Source of the DNA: Mucilaginibacter xinganensis
GTDB lineage: Bacteria; Bacteroidota; Bacteroidia; Sphingobacteriales; Sphingobacteriaceae
NCBI RefSeq assembly: GCF_002257585.1
Contig: NZ_CP022743.1
Coordinates: 4,092,001 to 4,156,000 of the forward strand
Reading direction: 5' to 3'
DNA: 64,000 bases
The position numbers and the translations under genes were made by a program. Numbering within the stretch: the first letter of the stretch is position 1; the number at the start of each line of letters is the position of its first letter. Positions 17,676 through 27,676 of the stretch are shown piece after piece. Under the pieces are notes generated by a model that saw only the letters and a list, made by a program, of their open reading frames with translations, ran no database searches and was not told where the DNA came from.

Positions 17676-18584
17676 CTACTCGTTCAACATGTATTTTTCA
17701 ACGCCATCGGCTGGTTTCCATTTGCTTTCAGGTTCAAAATAATGCCATAACAACGCAGATATTTTCTTTATCAGCACTGATGCTTCATTATCGGGCTTCC
17801 ACCGCTGGTCTTTGTTATGATTTGTGATAATAGAAAATACATAATCGCCATGCGGGGCATTTACCAACACGGTTTCTGATTTTGATTCATCCAGCGCACC
17901 TTGTTTGGAGGCTGTTTCTATAAATGGTGGAATTTGTGATATTGCTTTGTCATCCCAATAAATACGGCCCATGTTGCGGTACATGCGCTCACTGGCCCCC
18001 GCACTCACCGCCTCGCCCTTTCTGATGAGCGTGAACAAGCGGCACATCTCATAAGGCGTGGTAACTCCCCAGCCATATTTTGCACGAATTGCTTCGCGCC
18101 CCGGCACTCTTGAATTAACCCTCATTACCTTAAACCCGTTTTTTTCGAGCCAGTTATTGATGTACTCACCGCCTACCAGTTTTTGCAGCCAAACGCTGGC
18201 TGTATTATCGCTCATAGTAATCATTAACATGGCCACTTTACTTACTTCAATGGTATCCTTATCTTTGAATGATCCTAAAATATCCTCGCCCGGGTACAAC
18301 AGCGAATCGTGGTAAACCAGTTTTTGGTTATACTGCATTTCACCCTTTTCTATCTTGTCCATCAATCCGCACTGAATGCTTACTTTAATCATGCTGGCAG
18401 TAGGGAAAAGCGTATCGGCATTTATCGCCGCCGTTTTACCTGTTTTTAAATTATGCACGTAAACGCCAATCTGCCCATTAAAACCTTTAACAGCCTCCTG
18501 CAGTTTGATGGTGAGCCTCGGATCTGTTTGGGCAAATGTGGCCGTGGCGGTGATAATCAGTAATAATAAAAGCCTGTATTTCAT
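17676..18584 (-). CDS. class A beta-lactamase-fold serine hydrolase
   Basis: 302 residues from the ATG at 18584 (MKYRLLLLLIITATATFAQ signal peptide); an in-frame start at 18626 would add 14 residues before the signal. The penicillin-interacting triad is present: SMIK (Ser64, Lys67), SDN (125-127) and KQG (227-229) in place of KTG. I do not see the ExxxN omega-loop motif that gives class A enzymes their deacylating Glu166. That suggests a cell-wall or peptide hydrolase rather than a true beta-lactamase, although resistance activity cannot be excluded. Confidence 0.85.
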   Translation of the reverse strand: MKYRLLLLLIITATATFAQTDPRLTIKLQEAVKGFNGQIGVYVHNLKTGKTAAINADTLFPTASMIKVSIQCGLMDKIEKGEMQYNQKLVYHDSLLYPGEDILGSFKDKDTIEVSKVAMLMITMSDNTASVWLQKLVGGEYINNWLEKNGFKVMRVNSRVPGREAIRAKYGWGVTTPYEMCRLFTLIRKGEAVSAGASERMYRNMGRIYWDDKAISQIPPFIETASKQGALDESKSETVLVNAPHGDYVFSIITNHNKDQRWKPDNEASVLIKKISALLWHYFEPESKWKPADGVEKYMLNE

Positions 18585-18862
18585 ATCAGAGAGGATTATT
18601 TCTCTAAAGTATAAAACCGGCTTCAATCATCGAAATCTTATTCATCATCACAAATCGGTTTCATGCTATTCCCGGGCGGTCAAAGCTTATTATTATCGAA
18701 CATTCACTGTATCAAAATCGAACAACTTAAATTTACAAATCGAGTATAAGTAATTGATAATTAATAATATAAGTATTTGGCATTTTCTTAGACTGTTTAT
18801 TTACCGGTTGCCGGTTTCAACCTGCCGGCATCCATAATAAGTGAACTAATGAACCCAATAGT

Positions 18863-21292
18863 ATGTTAAAGAGCTATTTAAAAACCGCACTTCGCTTTTT
18901 GCTGAAAAATAAGACCTTCAGCTTTATCAATATTTTTGGCCTGGCCACAGGTACTCTTTGCTGCTTATATATATTGCTATATGTGCAAAATCAGTACAGT
19001 TATGATAAGCAGCATAAAGATGTTAAAAGCGTATATCGCCTAACTACCGACCTGGTATTAACGGGCGATAAGCACCACGGTGCGGCATCGTCGCCGCCAA
19101 TTGCACCTGCCATGAAAAGCAATTTCCCCGAAGTAGCCGCATATACCAGGGCGGTTAAAACCGATATGCTGGGAGCAAAGCAGCATTTGTTGCGTTATAA
19201 AGAACAGTCGTTTTATGAAACGGGGGCCTTTTATGTCGATTCTACTTTTTTTGACGTTTTGAGCTATAATTTTGTAGAAGGCCATGTACAGCATGCGCTG
19301 GACGAACCTTACGACATCGTATTAGTGAAGTCAACTGCCGAAAAACTTTTTGGCCGGGACGCGGCTGTTGGTAAAATAATAAATATCAACGACGCGTATG
19401 GAAAACATGATTTTAAAGTAACCGGGGTAATTGATCAGAGCCTGGGCCGCTCGCACCTGGAGGGCAATATGTTCATCAGTATGAAAAGTGGTGCTGTTGG
19501 CGCGTCAATTGCCAATGATGACGAATGGGCCGGTAATAACTTTCTTTTTTCATACATAAAATTGCGCCCGGGCGCCGATGCCGCTGCGCTGGAGAAAAAG
19601 CTACCTGCTTTTTTAAATAAGTATGCCGGATCAAAAATGAAACAATTAGGCATGCAAAAGGAATTGCATTTGCAACCTGTTTCAGCTATCCACACCACAG
19701 CGGGTTATGACGTTGAGCCCAGCAAAACTGCCGATCCTTCGTTCCTGCTGATCCTGGTTTTGATAGCAGTTATGATCCAGGTGATAGCCTGTATCAACTT
19801 CATGAACCTGTCGACAGCAAGGGCATCAAAAAGGGCAAAAGAAGTGGGCGTACGCAAGGTTATTGGCGCAGGCAAGTTTGATCTGATCAAACAGTTCCTC
19901 GGCGAATCATTCCTGCTTGCATTTATTGGTGTGATTATAGCTTTACCATTATTATGGGTGGCACTACCATACCTTAATGGTATAACGCACACTGACATTC
20001 GCTTATCATTTTTTGCCGATTATCGCCTTTGGCTAATGCTGGCTTCGCTTGTGGCGGTTACAGGTTTGGTTGCGGGTAGTTACCCGGCCTTTTATCTGTC
20101 GGCTTTTGAGGCTATTAAAGTTATAAAAGGCAATTTTAGTAGTAAAGTATCGGCAGCGGGCATCAGGCGCTCACTCGTGGTATTCCAGTTTGTACTTTCC
20201 ATTGTGCTTATTACAGGTATTATTATCATCTACAGTCAGCTAAATTATATCAAATCAAAAGATCTCGGGTTTGACAAGGATCAGAAACTGGTTTTCAACT
20301 TTTATACCAATGATGCGCAAACGCAAATGCCTGTGCTGGCCAATGATCTGAAACAACTTTCCGGCGTTAAAGCAGTTTCAAGTGCCGATAATTATCTCAG
20401 CCAGTTTGTAATGCATGATCATGGGGTTTATCCCGAAGGTGGCAATATGGCGACAGCAATTGATGCCCAAAATATAGCTTGCGACCAGTTCTTTATGAAA
20501 ACAAATGGTATAAAACTGATCAGCGGCAGGGATTTTATGCCCGGCGACTCGGGGAAAGTACTAATTAACCAAACGCTGGCCAAAAGGCTCAATTTAAACG
20601 AACAAAATGCTGCTGGCAAAAGGCTTTACACACAATATGGCAATACCCCGGCGTCTTACGTAACTGTTGCCGGAGTAATGAAAGATTTTAACTATAATTC
20701 GCTGCACAGCGACGTGCGCCCGTTTATGCTGGTTTATGATAAAAACCCGGGTAACTTCTCCTGTATGGTAGTATCAACCAGCAGTAAAGATTATAAAATG
20801 TTATTAAGCCAAATGGGGGCTATATGGAAAAAGGATTTGCCGGCAGTGCCTTTCACCTATTCGTTTCTTGACAGTGAAGTACAAAAGCAGTATGAAACCG
20901 AGATCGTTTTATCGCAGATCATCAATTCGTTTACGTTGGTTGCTATCTTTATTTCTTGTTTGGGATTATTTGGTTTGGCCGCATTCAGCGCCGAGCAACG
21001 CAGCAAGGAAATAGGCATCCGCAAAGTATTGGGTTCGAGCGTAAGCGGCATTGTTCAGTTATTGTCAAGAGACTTTTTATTGCTGGTGATCGTATCATTT
21101 ATTATTGCAACACCAATAGCCTGGTATGGAATGAGCAAATGGCTGCAGGCGTTCGCCTACCGCATACCGCTAAGCTGGTGGATGTTTGCCCTGGCAGGCG
21201 TAATTGCCATGTTTATTGCACTGTTTACCGTGAGTTTCCAGGCCATAAAGGCGGCATTGATGAACCCGGTAAAGAGCCTTAAGACGGAGTAA
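18863..21292 (+). CDS. ABC transporter permease, FtsX/MacB type (paralogue 1 of 3)
   Basis: 809 residues: N-terminal helix (about 21-41), MacB-like periplasmic core (50-270), a three-helix FtsX block (285-405) with ASKRAKEVGVRKVIG, then helix (435-455), a second periplasmic core (460-670), and a second FtsX block (685-800) with SAEQRSKEIGIRKVLG. This is two fused half-permeases giving eight membrane helices. No ATPase is encoded next to it. Permeases of this shape in Bacteroidota work as mechanotransmission machines with a separate ATP-binding subunit; substrate unknown. It starts a three-gene tandem array. Confidence 0.9.
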   Translation: MLKSYLKTALRFLLKNKTFSFINIFGLATGTLCCLYILLYVQNQYSYDKQHKDVKSVYRLTTDLVLTGDKHHGAASSPPIAPAMKSNFPEVAAYTRAVKTDMLGAKQHLLRYKEQSFYETGAFYVDSTFFDVLSYNFVEGHVQHALDEPYDIVLVKSTAEKLFGRDAAVGKIININDAYGKHDFKVTGVIDQSLGRSHLEGNMFISMKSGAVGASIANDDEWAGNNFLFSYIKLRPGADAAALEKKLPAFLNKYAGSKMKQLGMQKELHLQPVSAIHTTAGYDVEPSKTADPSFLLILVLIAVMIQVIACINFMNLSTARASKRAKEVGVRKVIGAGKFDLIKQFLGESFLLAFIGVIIALPLLWVALPYLNGITHTDIRLSFFADYRLWLMLASLVAVTGLVAGSYPAFYLSAFEAIKVIKGNFSSKVSAAGIRRSLVVFQFVLSIVLITGIIIIYSQLNYIKSKDLGFDKDQKLVFNFYTNDAQTQMPVLANDLKQLSGVKAVSSADNYLSQFVMHDHGVYPEGGNMATAIDAQNIACDQFFMKTNGIKLISGRDFMPGDSGKVLINQTLAKRLNLNEQNAAGKRLYTQYGNTPASYVTVAGVMKDFNYNSLHSDVRPFMLVYDKNPGNFSCMVVSTSSKDYKMLLSQMGAIWKKDLPAVPFTYSFLDSEVQKQYETEIVLSQIINSFTLVAIFISCLGLFGLAAFSAEQRSKEIGIRKVLGSSVSGIVQLLSRDFLLLVIVSFIIATPIAWYGMSKWLQAFAYRIPLSWWMFALAGVIAMFIALFTVSFQAIKAALMNPVKSLKTE

Positions 21293-21377
21293 GGGGAAGA
21301 AGTTGGCAGTAACGAGCTGGCAGCAGGCAGAAATTAAAGGTCTGCCTATGAACTATAAACCATTAACGATGAACTAA
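21293..21377. repeat. dispersed repeat before permease 2
   Basis: The short gap is filled with AGTTGGCAGTAACGAGC, GGCAGCAGGCAGAAA and CATTAACGATGAACTAA-type wording, similar to the exbD-tonB gap. It ends directly at the ATG of the next permease. No gene is seen in it. Confidence 0.45.
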
Positions 21378-23747
21378 ATGATAAAGAACTATATAAAGAT
21401 CGCCTGGCGCAATATTCTTAACAATAAGGTTTACAGCGCACTCAATATTGTAGGTTTAGGCGCCGGTATGGCCGTTGCGTTGCTTATTGCGCTATGGGTT
21501 AATTACCAGTATTCCTTTGATAAATTTTTACCGGATGGTGAACGGCTGTACCAGGTACGACGAAATTTTAACAGTAATGGTGATACTTTAACCTTTAGCT
21601 CTACTTCGTTAAAGCTGGCCGGCGCCCTCCGTAACCTTCCTGAATTTGAGCAAGTTGCTGAAGCTGACTGGACGGCCCCTCATGGATTGCTGGTTGGTGA
21701 TAAAAAATTATTTCCGGTGGGGTTGCAGGTGGCGGGTAATTTTTTAAAGATGTTTAGGTTTCCATTAATAAGCGGTAACGTAGAAGCTGCGTTAAAGGAA
21801 CCATATTCCATTGTGCTGTCTGAATCAACCGCTAAAGCGTTGTTTGGCAACGCCGATCCCTTGAATAAAATGGTTAGAATTGACAATAAGGATAATTTAA
21901 AAGTTACGGCTATTTTAAAAGATCTGCCGGCCAACTCAAGCCTGCAGTTTAGCTATATTGTCCCATTCAGCTATGCCGAACTGACACAGGCTTATATAAA
22001 GGAGGCACGCGTTGGGGGCTATTCATATAATTCGTTTCAGATCTTCGCTCAACTCAAGCCCGGTGTTACGTATGCGCAGGTGGCAACTAAAATAAAAAAT
22101 ATAGAAAAAACAGAAACCAACAGCGTAAATGCAATGCATTCCAATGTAATTATGCAGCCGCTTGCCGACTGGCACCTTTACGCTGATTATAAAAATGGGA
22201 AGGCTCTTGATGGCTTTATTCAATATGTACGCATTTTTAGCATCATCGGCGCACTTGTATTGCTCATAGCCTGCATCAATTTTATCAACCTGTCAACCGC
22301 CCGTTCCGAAAAAAGAGCGCGGGAGGTGGGCGTACGGAAAGCTATTGGCTCACAACGGAAAGACCTGATCTTCCAGTTTTTAATTGAATCGGCAGTAATT
22401 ACTTTTATCTCATTTTTATTTTCAATACTGCTTGTGCAGTTAGCGTTACCTGCATTTAACTCGCTTACGGGCACCATAATCAGTATCCCGTTCAATAATT
22501 TTGTTTTTTGGCTGATAATGCTCGGGTGCGTATTAACTACTGCGATGTTAGCTGGCAGCAGGCCTGCATTTTATCTTTCATCATTTAACGTGGTTAAGGT
22601 TTTAAAAGGGACTGTAAAAGTTGGCCGGTCAGCCTCTATCTCCCGAAAGATGCTGGTAATAACACAGTTTAGTTGTTCTATTGCGCTCATCATTAGCACG
22701 GTAGTAATTTACCGTCAAATACAATTCGGTAAAGATCGCCCCACAGGTTATAACGTTAACAGGTTAATGACTTCGAATATGAACGATGAATTGGACCATA
22801 ACTACCGTGCACTTAAAAACGAATTGTTACAAAGCGGAGTGGTACAATCTGTAACTACAGCTTCAAGCCCCGCAACCGGGGTTGATTCGCATGGCGACAT
22901 TGACCAATGGCCGGGTAAATACGCTGGTGAAACTGTTGAAATGGGGTATGTTTTTGTTTCGGGCGACTATTTTAAAACGCTGGGAATGCAAATGGAGTCG
23001 GGAAGGGACTTTATTGAAAACTCAAAAACCGACACAGCCAACATCATATTTAACCAGGCTGCGGTTAAACGCCTTCGCCTAAAAAATCCAGTTGGGCAAA
23101 TAATCACCAAATCCGGCAGGCAATATAAAGTAATTGGTGTAGTAAAAGATGCCCTGATGAATTCACCTTATGCCTCCGCCGATCCAACTTTATTTGCTTA
23201 TGGCGGCGGATGGAGCCTCAATTACCGGTTATCGGCAGGGGTAAAAACGCATGAGGCAATAGCGAAACTTGCAAAAATTTTCAATAAATATAATCCCGCT
23301 TACGCCTATGAATACCGTTTTGTTGATGCGGAGTATAGCCGCAAATTCAGCGAAGAAGTGCTTGTTGGAAAACTTGCAGGCGTGTTTGCAGGCCTGGCTA
23401 TATTTATATCATGCCTTGGTTTGTTTGGCCTTGCGGCATTTGTTGCCGAGCAGCGTACCAAAGAAATAGGCGTGCGAAAAGTATTAGGCGCAACTGTAAC
23501 CCAGGTGTGGATGTTGTTGTCAAAAGATTTTTTACTGCTGGTAATCATTAGCTGTGTGATCGCGTCGCCGATAGCGTTTTACTTTTTACAAAAATGGTTG
23601 ATGAAGTATGATTATCATGTTACTGTTGGCCCGGGGGTATTTATTATATCGGCAGTGGCGGCAATAGTAATTACATTGTTAACTATAAGTACGCAGGCAA
23701 TTAAGGCTGCGCTTGCAAACCCGGTGAAGAGCTTGAAGAATGAGTAG
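21378..23747 (+). CDS. ABC transporter permease, FtsX/MacB type (paralogue 2 of 3)
   Basis: 789 residues with the same two-core, two-FtsX-block layout as its neighbours: N-terminal helix (20-40), first FtsX signature SEKRAREVGVRKAIG near residue 310, and second AEQRTKEIGVRKVLG near residue 690. The periplasmic cores are the least conserved parts relative to paralogues 1 and 3, as expected if they contact different partners. It lies 85 bp after paralogue 1 on the same strand. Confidence 0.9.
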   Translation: MIKNYIKIAWRNILNNKVYSALNIVGLGAGMAVALLIALWVNYQYSFDKFLPDGERLYQVRRNFNSNGDTLTFSSTSLKLAGALRNLPEFEQVAEADWTAPHGLLVGDKKLFPVGLQVAGNFLKMFRFPLISGNVEAALKEPYSIVLSESTAKALFGNADPLNKMVRIDNKDNLKVTAILKDLPANSSLQFSYIVPFSYAELTQAYIKEARVGGYSYNSFQIFAQLKPGVTYAQVATKIKNIEKTETNSVNAMHSNVIMQPLADWHLYADYKNGKALDGFIQYVRIFSIIGALVLLIACINFINLSTARSEKRAREVGVRKAIGSQRKDLIFQFLIESAVITFISFLFSILLVQLALPAFNSLTGTIISIPFNNFVFWLIMLGCVLTTAMLAGSRPAFYLSSFNVVKVLKGTVKVGRSASISRKMLVITQFSCSIALIISTVVIYRQIQFGKDRPTGYNVNRLMTSNMNDELDHNYRALKNELLQSGVVQSVTTASSPATGVDSHGDIDQWPGKYAGETVEMGYVFVSGDYFKTLGMQMESGRDFIENSKTDTANIIFNQAAVKRLRLKNPVGQIITKSGRQYKVIGVVKDALMNSPYASADPTLFAYGGGWSLNYRLSAGVKTHEAIAKLAKIFNKYNPAYAYEYRFVDAEYSRKFSEEVLVGKLAGVFAGLAIFISCLGLFGLAAFVAEQRTKEIGVRKVLGATVTQVWMLLSKDFLLLVIISCVIASPIAFYFLQKWLMKYDYHVTVGPGVFIISAVAAIVITLLTISTQAIKAALANPVKSLKNE

Positions 23748-23833
23748 GCAGCGGGCTATTTGCGGGTGGGCAGTAAGCCTCTTCTAATGCCTGCCCACAG
23801 CCCCTAATGACACAATGACTAATGACCAATACA
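23748..23833. repeat. dispersed repeat before permease 3
   Basis: Contains GCGGGTGGGCAGTAAG facing TGCCTGCCCACAGCCC as an imperfect inverted pair, followed by CTAATGACACAATGACTAA and ATGACCAATACA direct units that run up to the start codon. An in-frame ATG at 23822 lies within the direct units, so I prefer the ATG at 23834. No separate gene is seen. Confidence 0.5.
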
Positions 23834-26251
23834 ATGATAAAGAATTACTTAAAAATAGCTATTCGTCAACTACGAAAGCAAAAAATGTATGCCGCCATTA
23901 AGGTCGGTGGTTTTGCGTTAGGTATTACGGCGTGTTTATTAATTGGGCTTTATATAATGGAGGAGCTTAATTATGATAAGAGCTATCCGGATACCGCACG
24001 GATTTACCGTATATTAAGCACGGTGCCAATTGACGGTAAGGTTCAGCGGGGCCCCTCGTTTCCCGCTCCGTTTTCTGCTGCCGTAAAGTCAAATTTTCCG
24101 GAGGTAGAAAAGAGCGCAAGGATCATGGCGAGCGCTTTATTTGATGGTGCAGGCAGTAATGAATTAAGGCGTGCTGACCGGGCTGAAAACAACCATGAGG
24201 AAGGGTTTGCTTATACCGATCAGGCTCTGCTTGATATGCTTAAACTCCCTATGGTTTATGGTGACCGAAGCAACGCGCTTGCAGAACCATTTACGATGGT
24301 GATTACTAAAAAGAAAGCTGATAAATATTTTCCCGGTATAAACCCTGTTGGGAAAATCATGTATTTGAATAACGATACTAAACAGCCTTACAAAATAGGT
24401 GGAGTGATTCAGGATTTCCCATCCACGTCTCATCTGCAATTTGATTTCTTCCTTACCATGACGGGCAAGGAATTATGGCGTGGGGAACAAACCGACTGGG
24501 CGGCGTTCAATTACGATACCTATATATTGCTTAAACCAGGAACAAATATAGCTATGTTTCAGAAAAAGCTAACCAATGTAACGCTGAACAACTATATAAT
24601 CCCCGGCTTGCTAAACGTTGGGTTTAAAGCGGCCAGAACGTTATTTGCTCACGCCACTATTGATTTGCAGCCTATTTCAGACATTCATCTTAAATCATAC
24701 GATATACCCGGCTCTCATGGTGATATCAGGTTTATCTGGTTGTTTGGGGCTGTAGCTGGCTTTATATTGGTTATTGCCTGTATCAATTTTGTAAACCTTT
24801 CCACTGCCAAATCTGCAAACCGGGCGAAGGAAGTAGGATTGAGAAAAGTTGTTGGTTCAACAAGGGTGAGCCTGATCAAACAATTTCTTACAGAGTCAAT
24901 GCTGTTTAGTTTTTTGTCGTTTGCGTTGGGAACAATATTAGCACTGGGCTTGTTACCGTATTTTAATATACTTGCCGGGAAATCTTTAACTATACCCTGG
25001 GGTTCACCCTGGCTTATCCCGATAATAGTGATAGCGGCATTTATTATAGGGATAATTGCAGGGGTTTATCCCGCATTCTACTTGTCGGCGTTTAAACCGG
25101 CAAGCGTTTTAAAAGGTTCAATAAGCTCAGGCAGCAAAAATTCAGTTTTGAGAAACGGGCTGGTGGTATTTCAGTTTACTACATCGGTAATCCTGATTAT
25201 TTGCACCATAGTAGTTTATAACCAGATGCAGTTTATTCTCAACAAGGACCTTGGTTATGATAAAAACCAGGTGGTTGTAATACAGGGTGCAAATATACTT
25301 GGCAATGACGTAAAGAATTTCAAGAACGAATTGCTGAAAATATCATCCGTAAAAAGTGCATCTATCAGCGATTACCTGCCGGTTGAAGGAACCAAGCGCA
25401 ACGGGAACACATTTACTGTTGAGGGCCGGGAAAAAATTGATGCGGGTGTGGGCGGCCAATCATGGGTGGTTGATAATGATTACCTGAAAACCATGGGTTT
25501 AAAACTAGCTGAGGGCAGGAATTTCGATCCCGCCGTGACAACAGATTCAACTGCGATAATTATCAACGAAACACTGGCAAAAAAACTCAACATTAAACAC
25601 CCCTTAGGGACAAAAATTACCAATACAGGTACTATAATAGGGGTTGTTAAAGATTTTAATTTTGAATCATTGCGTGACCCGATAGGCGGGCTTGTTTTGC
25701 ATTGGGGCATCAGTCCTTCTATCGTAACCGTAAAGGTAAATGCGGCTAAAATGCAAAGCACAATGGCCTCAATATCGGCCACGTGGAAGAAATTCTCGCC
25801 ATCAGAGCCTGTCCGCTATACTTTTTTAGATGAGCGCTTCATCATTATGTATGCCGATGTACAACGAATGGGGCATATATTCACAAGCTTTGCCATACTT
25901 GCAATTATCATAGCCTGCCTTGGCTTATTTGCATTAGCCGCCTTTATGGCCGAGCAGCGGAGCAAGGAAATAGGCATTCGTAAAGTGCTGGGTGCAAGTG
26001 TAGAGAGCATAACCCGCTTACTTTCTGTTGATTTTATAAAGCTGGTGGCCTTATCTATCGTAATTGCATCGCCAATTGCCTGGTGGGCCATGAACAAATG
26101 GCTTCAGGATTTCACCTACCGCACCACAATAACCTGGTGGATTTTTGCTGCGGCCGGCTTGGTGGCGATAGTAATAGCTTTAGCAACGGTAAGTTTTCAA
26201 TCAATAAAAGCTGCCATTGCCAACCCGATAAAAGCGCTTAAGAGCGAGTAA
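23834..26251 (+). CDS. ABC transporter permease, FtsX/MacB type (paralogue 3 of 3)
   Basis: 805 residues from the ATG at 23834 (MIKNYLKIAIRQLRKQK), aligned with the starts of paralogues 1 and 2; the in-frame ATG at 23822 only adds MTNT encoded by a repeat. Layout: N-terminal helix, MacB-like core, FtsX block with SANRAKEVGLRKVVG, central helix, second core, and FtsX block with MAEQRSKEIGIRKVLG. There is no ATPase gene next to the array on either side. Confidence 0.9.
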   Translation: MIKNYLKIAIRQLRKQKMYAAIKVGGFALGITACLLIGLYIMEELNYDKSYPDTARIYRILSTVPIDGKVQRGPSFPAPFSAAVKSNFPEVEKSARIMASALFDGAGSNELRRADRAENNHEEGFAYTDQALLDMLKLPMVYGDRSNALAEPFTMVITKKKADKYFPGINPVGKIMYLNNDTKQPYKIGGVIQDFPSTSHLQFDFFLTMTGKELWRGEQTDWAAFNYDTYILLKPGTNIAMFQKKLTNVTLNNYIIPGLLNVGFKAARTLFAHATIDLQPISDIHLKSYDIPGSHGDIRFIWLFGAVAGFILVIACINFVNLSTAKSANRAKEVGLRKVVGSTRVSLIKQFLTESMLFSFLSFALGTILALGLLPYFNILAGKSLTIPWGSPWLIPIIVIAAFIIGIIAGVYPAFYLSAFKPASVLKGSISSGSKNSVLRNGLVVFQFTTSVILIICTIVVYNQMQFILNKDLGYDKNQVVVIQGANILGNDVKNFKNELLKISSVKSASISDYLPVEGTKRNGNTFTVEGREKIDAGVGGQSWVVDNDYLKTMGLKLAEGRNFDPAVTTDSTAIIINETLAKKLNIKHPLGTKITNTGTIIGVVKDFNFESLRDPIGGLVLHWGISPSIVTVKVNAAKMQSTMASISATWKKFSPSEPVRYTFLDERFIIMYADVQRMGHIFTSFAILAIIIACLGLFALAAFMAEQRSKEIGIRKVLGASVESITRLLSVDFIKLVALSIVIASPIAWWAMNKWLQDFTYRTTITWWIFAAAGLVAIVIALATVSFQSIKAAIANPIKALKSE

Positions 26252-26556
26252 TTGAAAAATCTGCCGTTCCTTTTATCGTACTGAGCGTCGAAGGATCTTA
26301 TCTGCAGGACATCTGCCTTTTAAGAGAGATGCGACATTGCGCAACTCTCTTAAAAGGTAATTACTATTTCTTTTTAGCCACCTTCACCCCTTCTTTTCGA
26401 GTTTCTGATAACCTATTGCTATTGCTTGTTTTCTGCTGGTAACGGAGCAACCTTTCTGCCGTTATTTTCTTGATGAAAAAATATTATCATTCATTTATCC
26501 TTATATTCAAACTAATAAATTAAAATTGTGTTCATATCACAAAATAAATCCCCTTT
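26252..26556. other. intergenic region with repeat and inverted repeat
   Basis: About 300 bp without a gene. It holds a repeat arm CGAAGGATCTTAT (26289-26301) and a perfect 13-bp inverted repeat (26316-26357). The remaining AT-rich part (26400-26556) probably contains the promoter of the AI-2E-family gene; no clear box can be assigned. Confidence 0.6.
26316..26357. repeat. perfect inverted repeat, 13-bp arms
   Basis: CCTTTTAAGAGAG at 26316-26328 pairs perfectly with CTCTCTTAAAAGG at 26345-26357 around a 16-base loop that itself contains GCGACATTGCGC. No T-run follows directly on either strand, so a simple intrinsic terminator is unlikely. It sits beside the CGAAGGATCTTAT arm shared with the element at 60536-60643. 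Confidence 0.7.
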
Positions 26557-27666
26557 ATGGCCGTAAAAACCCCTGCACACCCTTTTTATGAACGACTCTC
26601 GCTGGTGCTCATCGGCATATTATCGCTTGGATATATCATTGTACAGGGAAAGGAGGTGCTTGACCCCTTAATATTTGGATTTTTATTTGCCATCCTGCTC
26701 TTCCCTATTGCTCATTTCCTGGAAAAAAAACTTCGGCTGCCACGTGCAATTGCTTCAATCGTTTCCATCATTTTATTGCTGGCTTTTATCAGCATTATTA
26801 TTTATCTGGTAGGTGCACAAATCTCCAATCTGGCAAGTGACTGGCCGCAGCTAAAGAGCCAGGTAAGCCAATCGCTCGATGATCTTAAAGACTGGATCCA
26901 CGGCGCTTTTCATATTACCGCTAAAAAGCAGATGAGCTATGTGAACAGTACCACGCAAAAGATCATTGCGTCAGGCACAGATGTGCTTGGGACCACGTTC
27001 GGCGCGGTGTCGTCGCTGATGCTTTTTTATACGTTTATCTTTATATTCTCCTTCTTTATTTTGCTTTACCGGCGCATCCTGATAAATTTTATCATATGGG
27101 TTTTTACGGACAACTATGAATCAATCGTGCGTGATATAGTTGAAAACATTCAGAGCATCTTAAGGCAATACATACTGGGTCTATTGCTCGAAATGTTTGT
27201 AGTTGCCTGCCTTGCCTGTACGGCATTTTGGTTGATAGGGGCAAAATATGCCGTCTTGCTGGGTATCATAGTGGCTTTATTTAACCTGATCCCTTACCTG
27301 GGTATTTTTACCGCGTTACTGTTAGGTACATTAATAACATTTGCCACCGGCGGCGTAAACCAGGCCGCTTTGGTTGCCGGTTCTGTATTGGGCATACATA
27401 TAGTTGATTCAAATTTCTTACTGCCAACCATTGTTGGTTCAAAAGTAAAACTGAATGCCCTCATCACCTTTTTAGGCATCATTTTGGGTGAAATGATCTG
27501 GGGACTGTCGGGCATGTTTCTGTCTATCCCGATCATGGCGATCTTTAAAATAATCTTTGACAGGGTTGAAAGCCTTAAACCCTGGGGATACCTTTTAGGC
27601 GGCGGCCAGGAAGACAAAAAATCGGCTATGAAAAAGATGAAACCTGCCGCAGCAGATAAGGCCTAA
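26557..27666 (+). CDS. AI-2E family (PerM/YdiK-type) membrane transporter
   Basis: 369 residues with about eight membrane segments arranged as in the AI-2E exporter/PerM family: paired helices at the N-terminus (14-60), a soluble stretch with amphipathic helices (90-150), then helices from 155 to 340 containing the typical PYLGIFTALLLGTLITF and HIVDSNFLLPTIVGSKV motifs. A basic tail follows (KKSAMKKMKP). Family members are proton-coupled transporters with varied or unknown substrates; the autoinducer-2 name should not be taken literally here. Confidence 0.92.
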   Translation: MAVKTPAHPFYERLSLVLIGILSLGYIIVQGKEVLDPLIFGFLFAILLFPIAHFLEKKLRLPRAIASIVSIILLLAFISIIIYLVGAQISNLASDWPQLKSQVSQSLDDLKDWIHGAFHITAKKQMSYVNSTTQKIIASGTDVLGTTFGAVSSLMLFYTFIFIFSFFILLYRRILINFIIWVFTDNYESIVRDIVENIQSILRQYILGLLLEMFVVACLACTAFWLIGAKYAVLLGIIVALFNLIPYLGIFTALLLGTLITFATGGVNQAALVAGSVLGIHIVDSNFLLPTIVGSKVKLNALITFLGIILGEMIWGLSGMFLSIPIMAIFKIIFDRVESLKPWGYLLGGGQEDKKSAMKKMKPAAADKA

Positions 27667-27676
27667 GCCCCCCCCC

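Noticed and set aside
18863-26251. Composite transposon explanation for the triple permease array
   Set aside because: No transposase, terminal inverted repeats or target duplications are visible around the array.
26252-26556. tRNA or riboswitch in the 300-bp gap before the AI-2E-family gene
   Set aside because: Only one simple hairpin is present; there is no cloverleaf, no conserved aptamer core and no CCA end.
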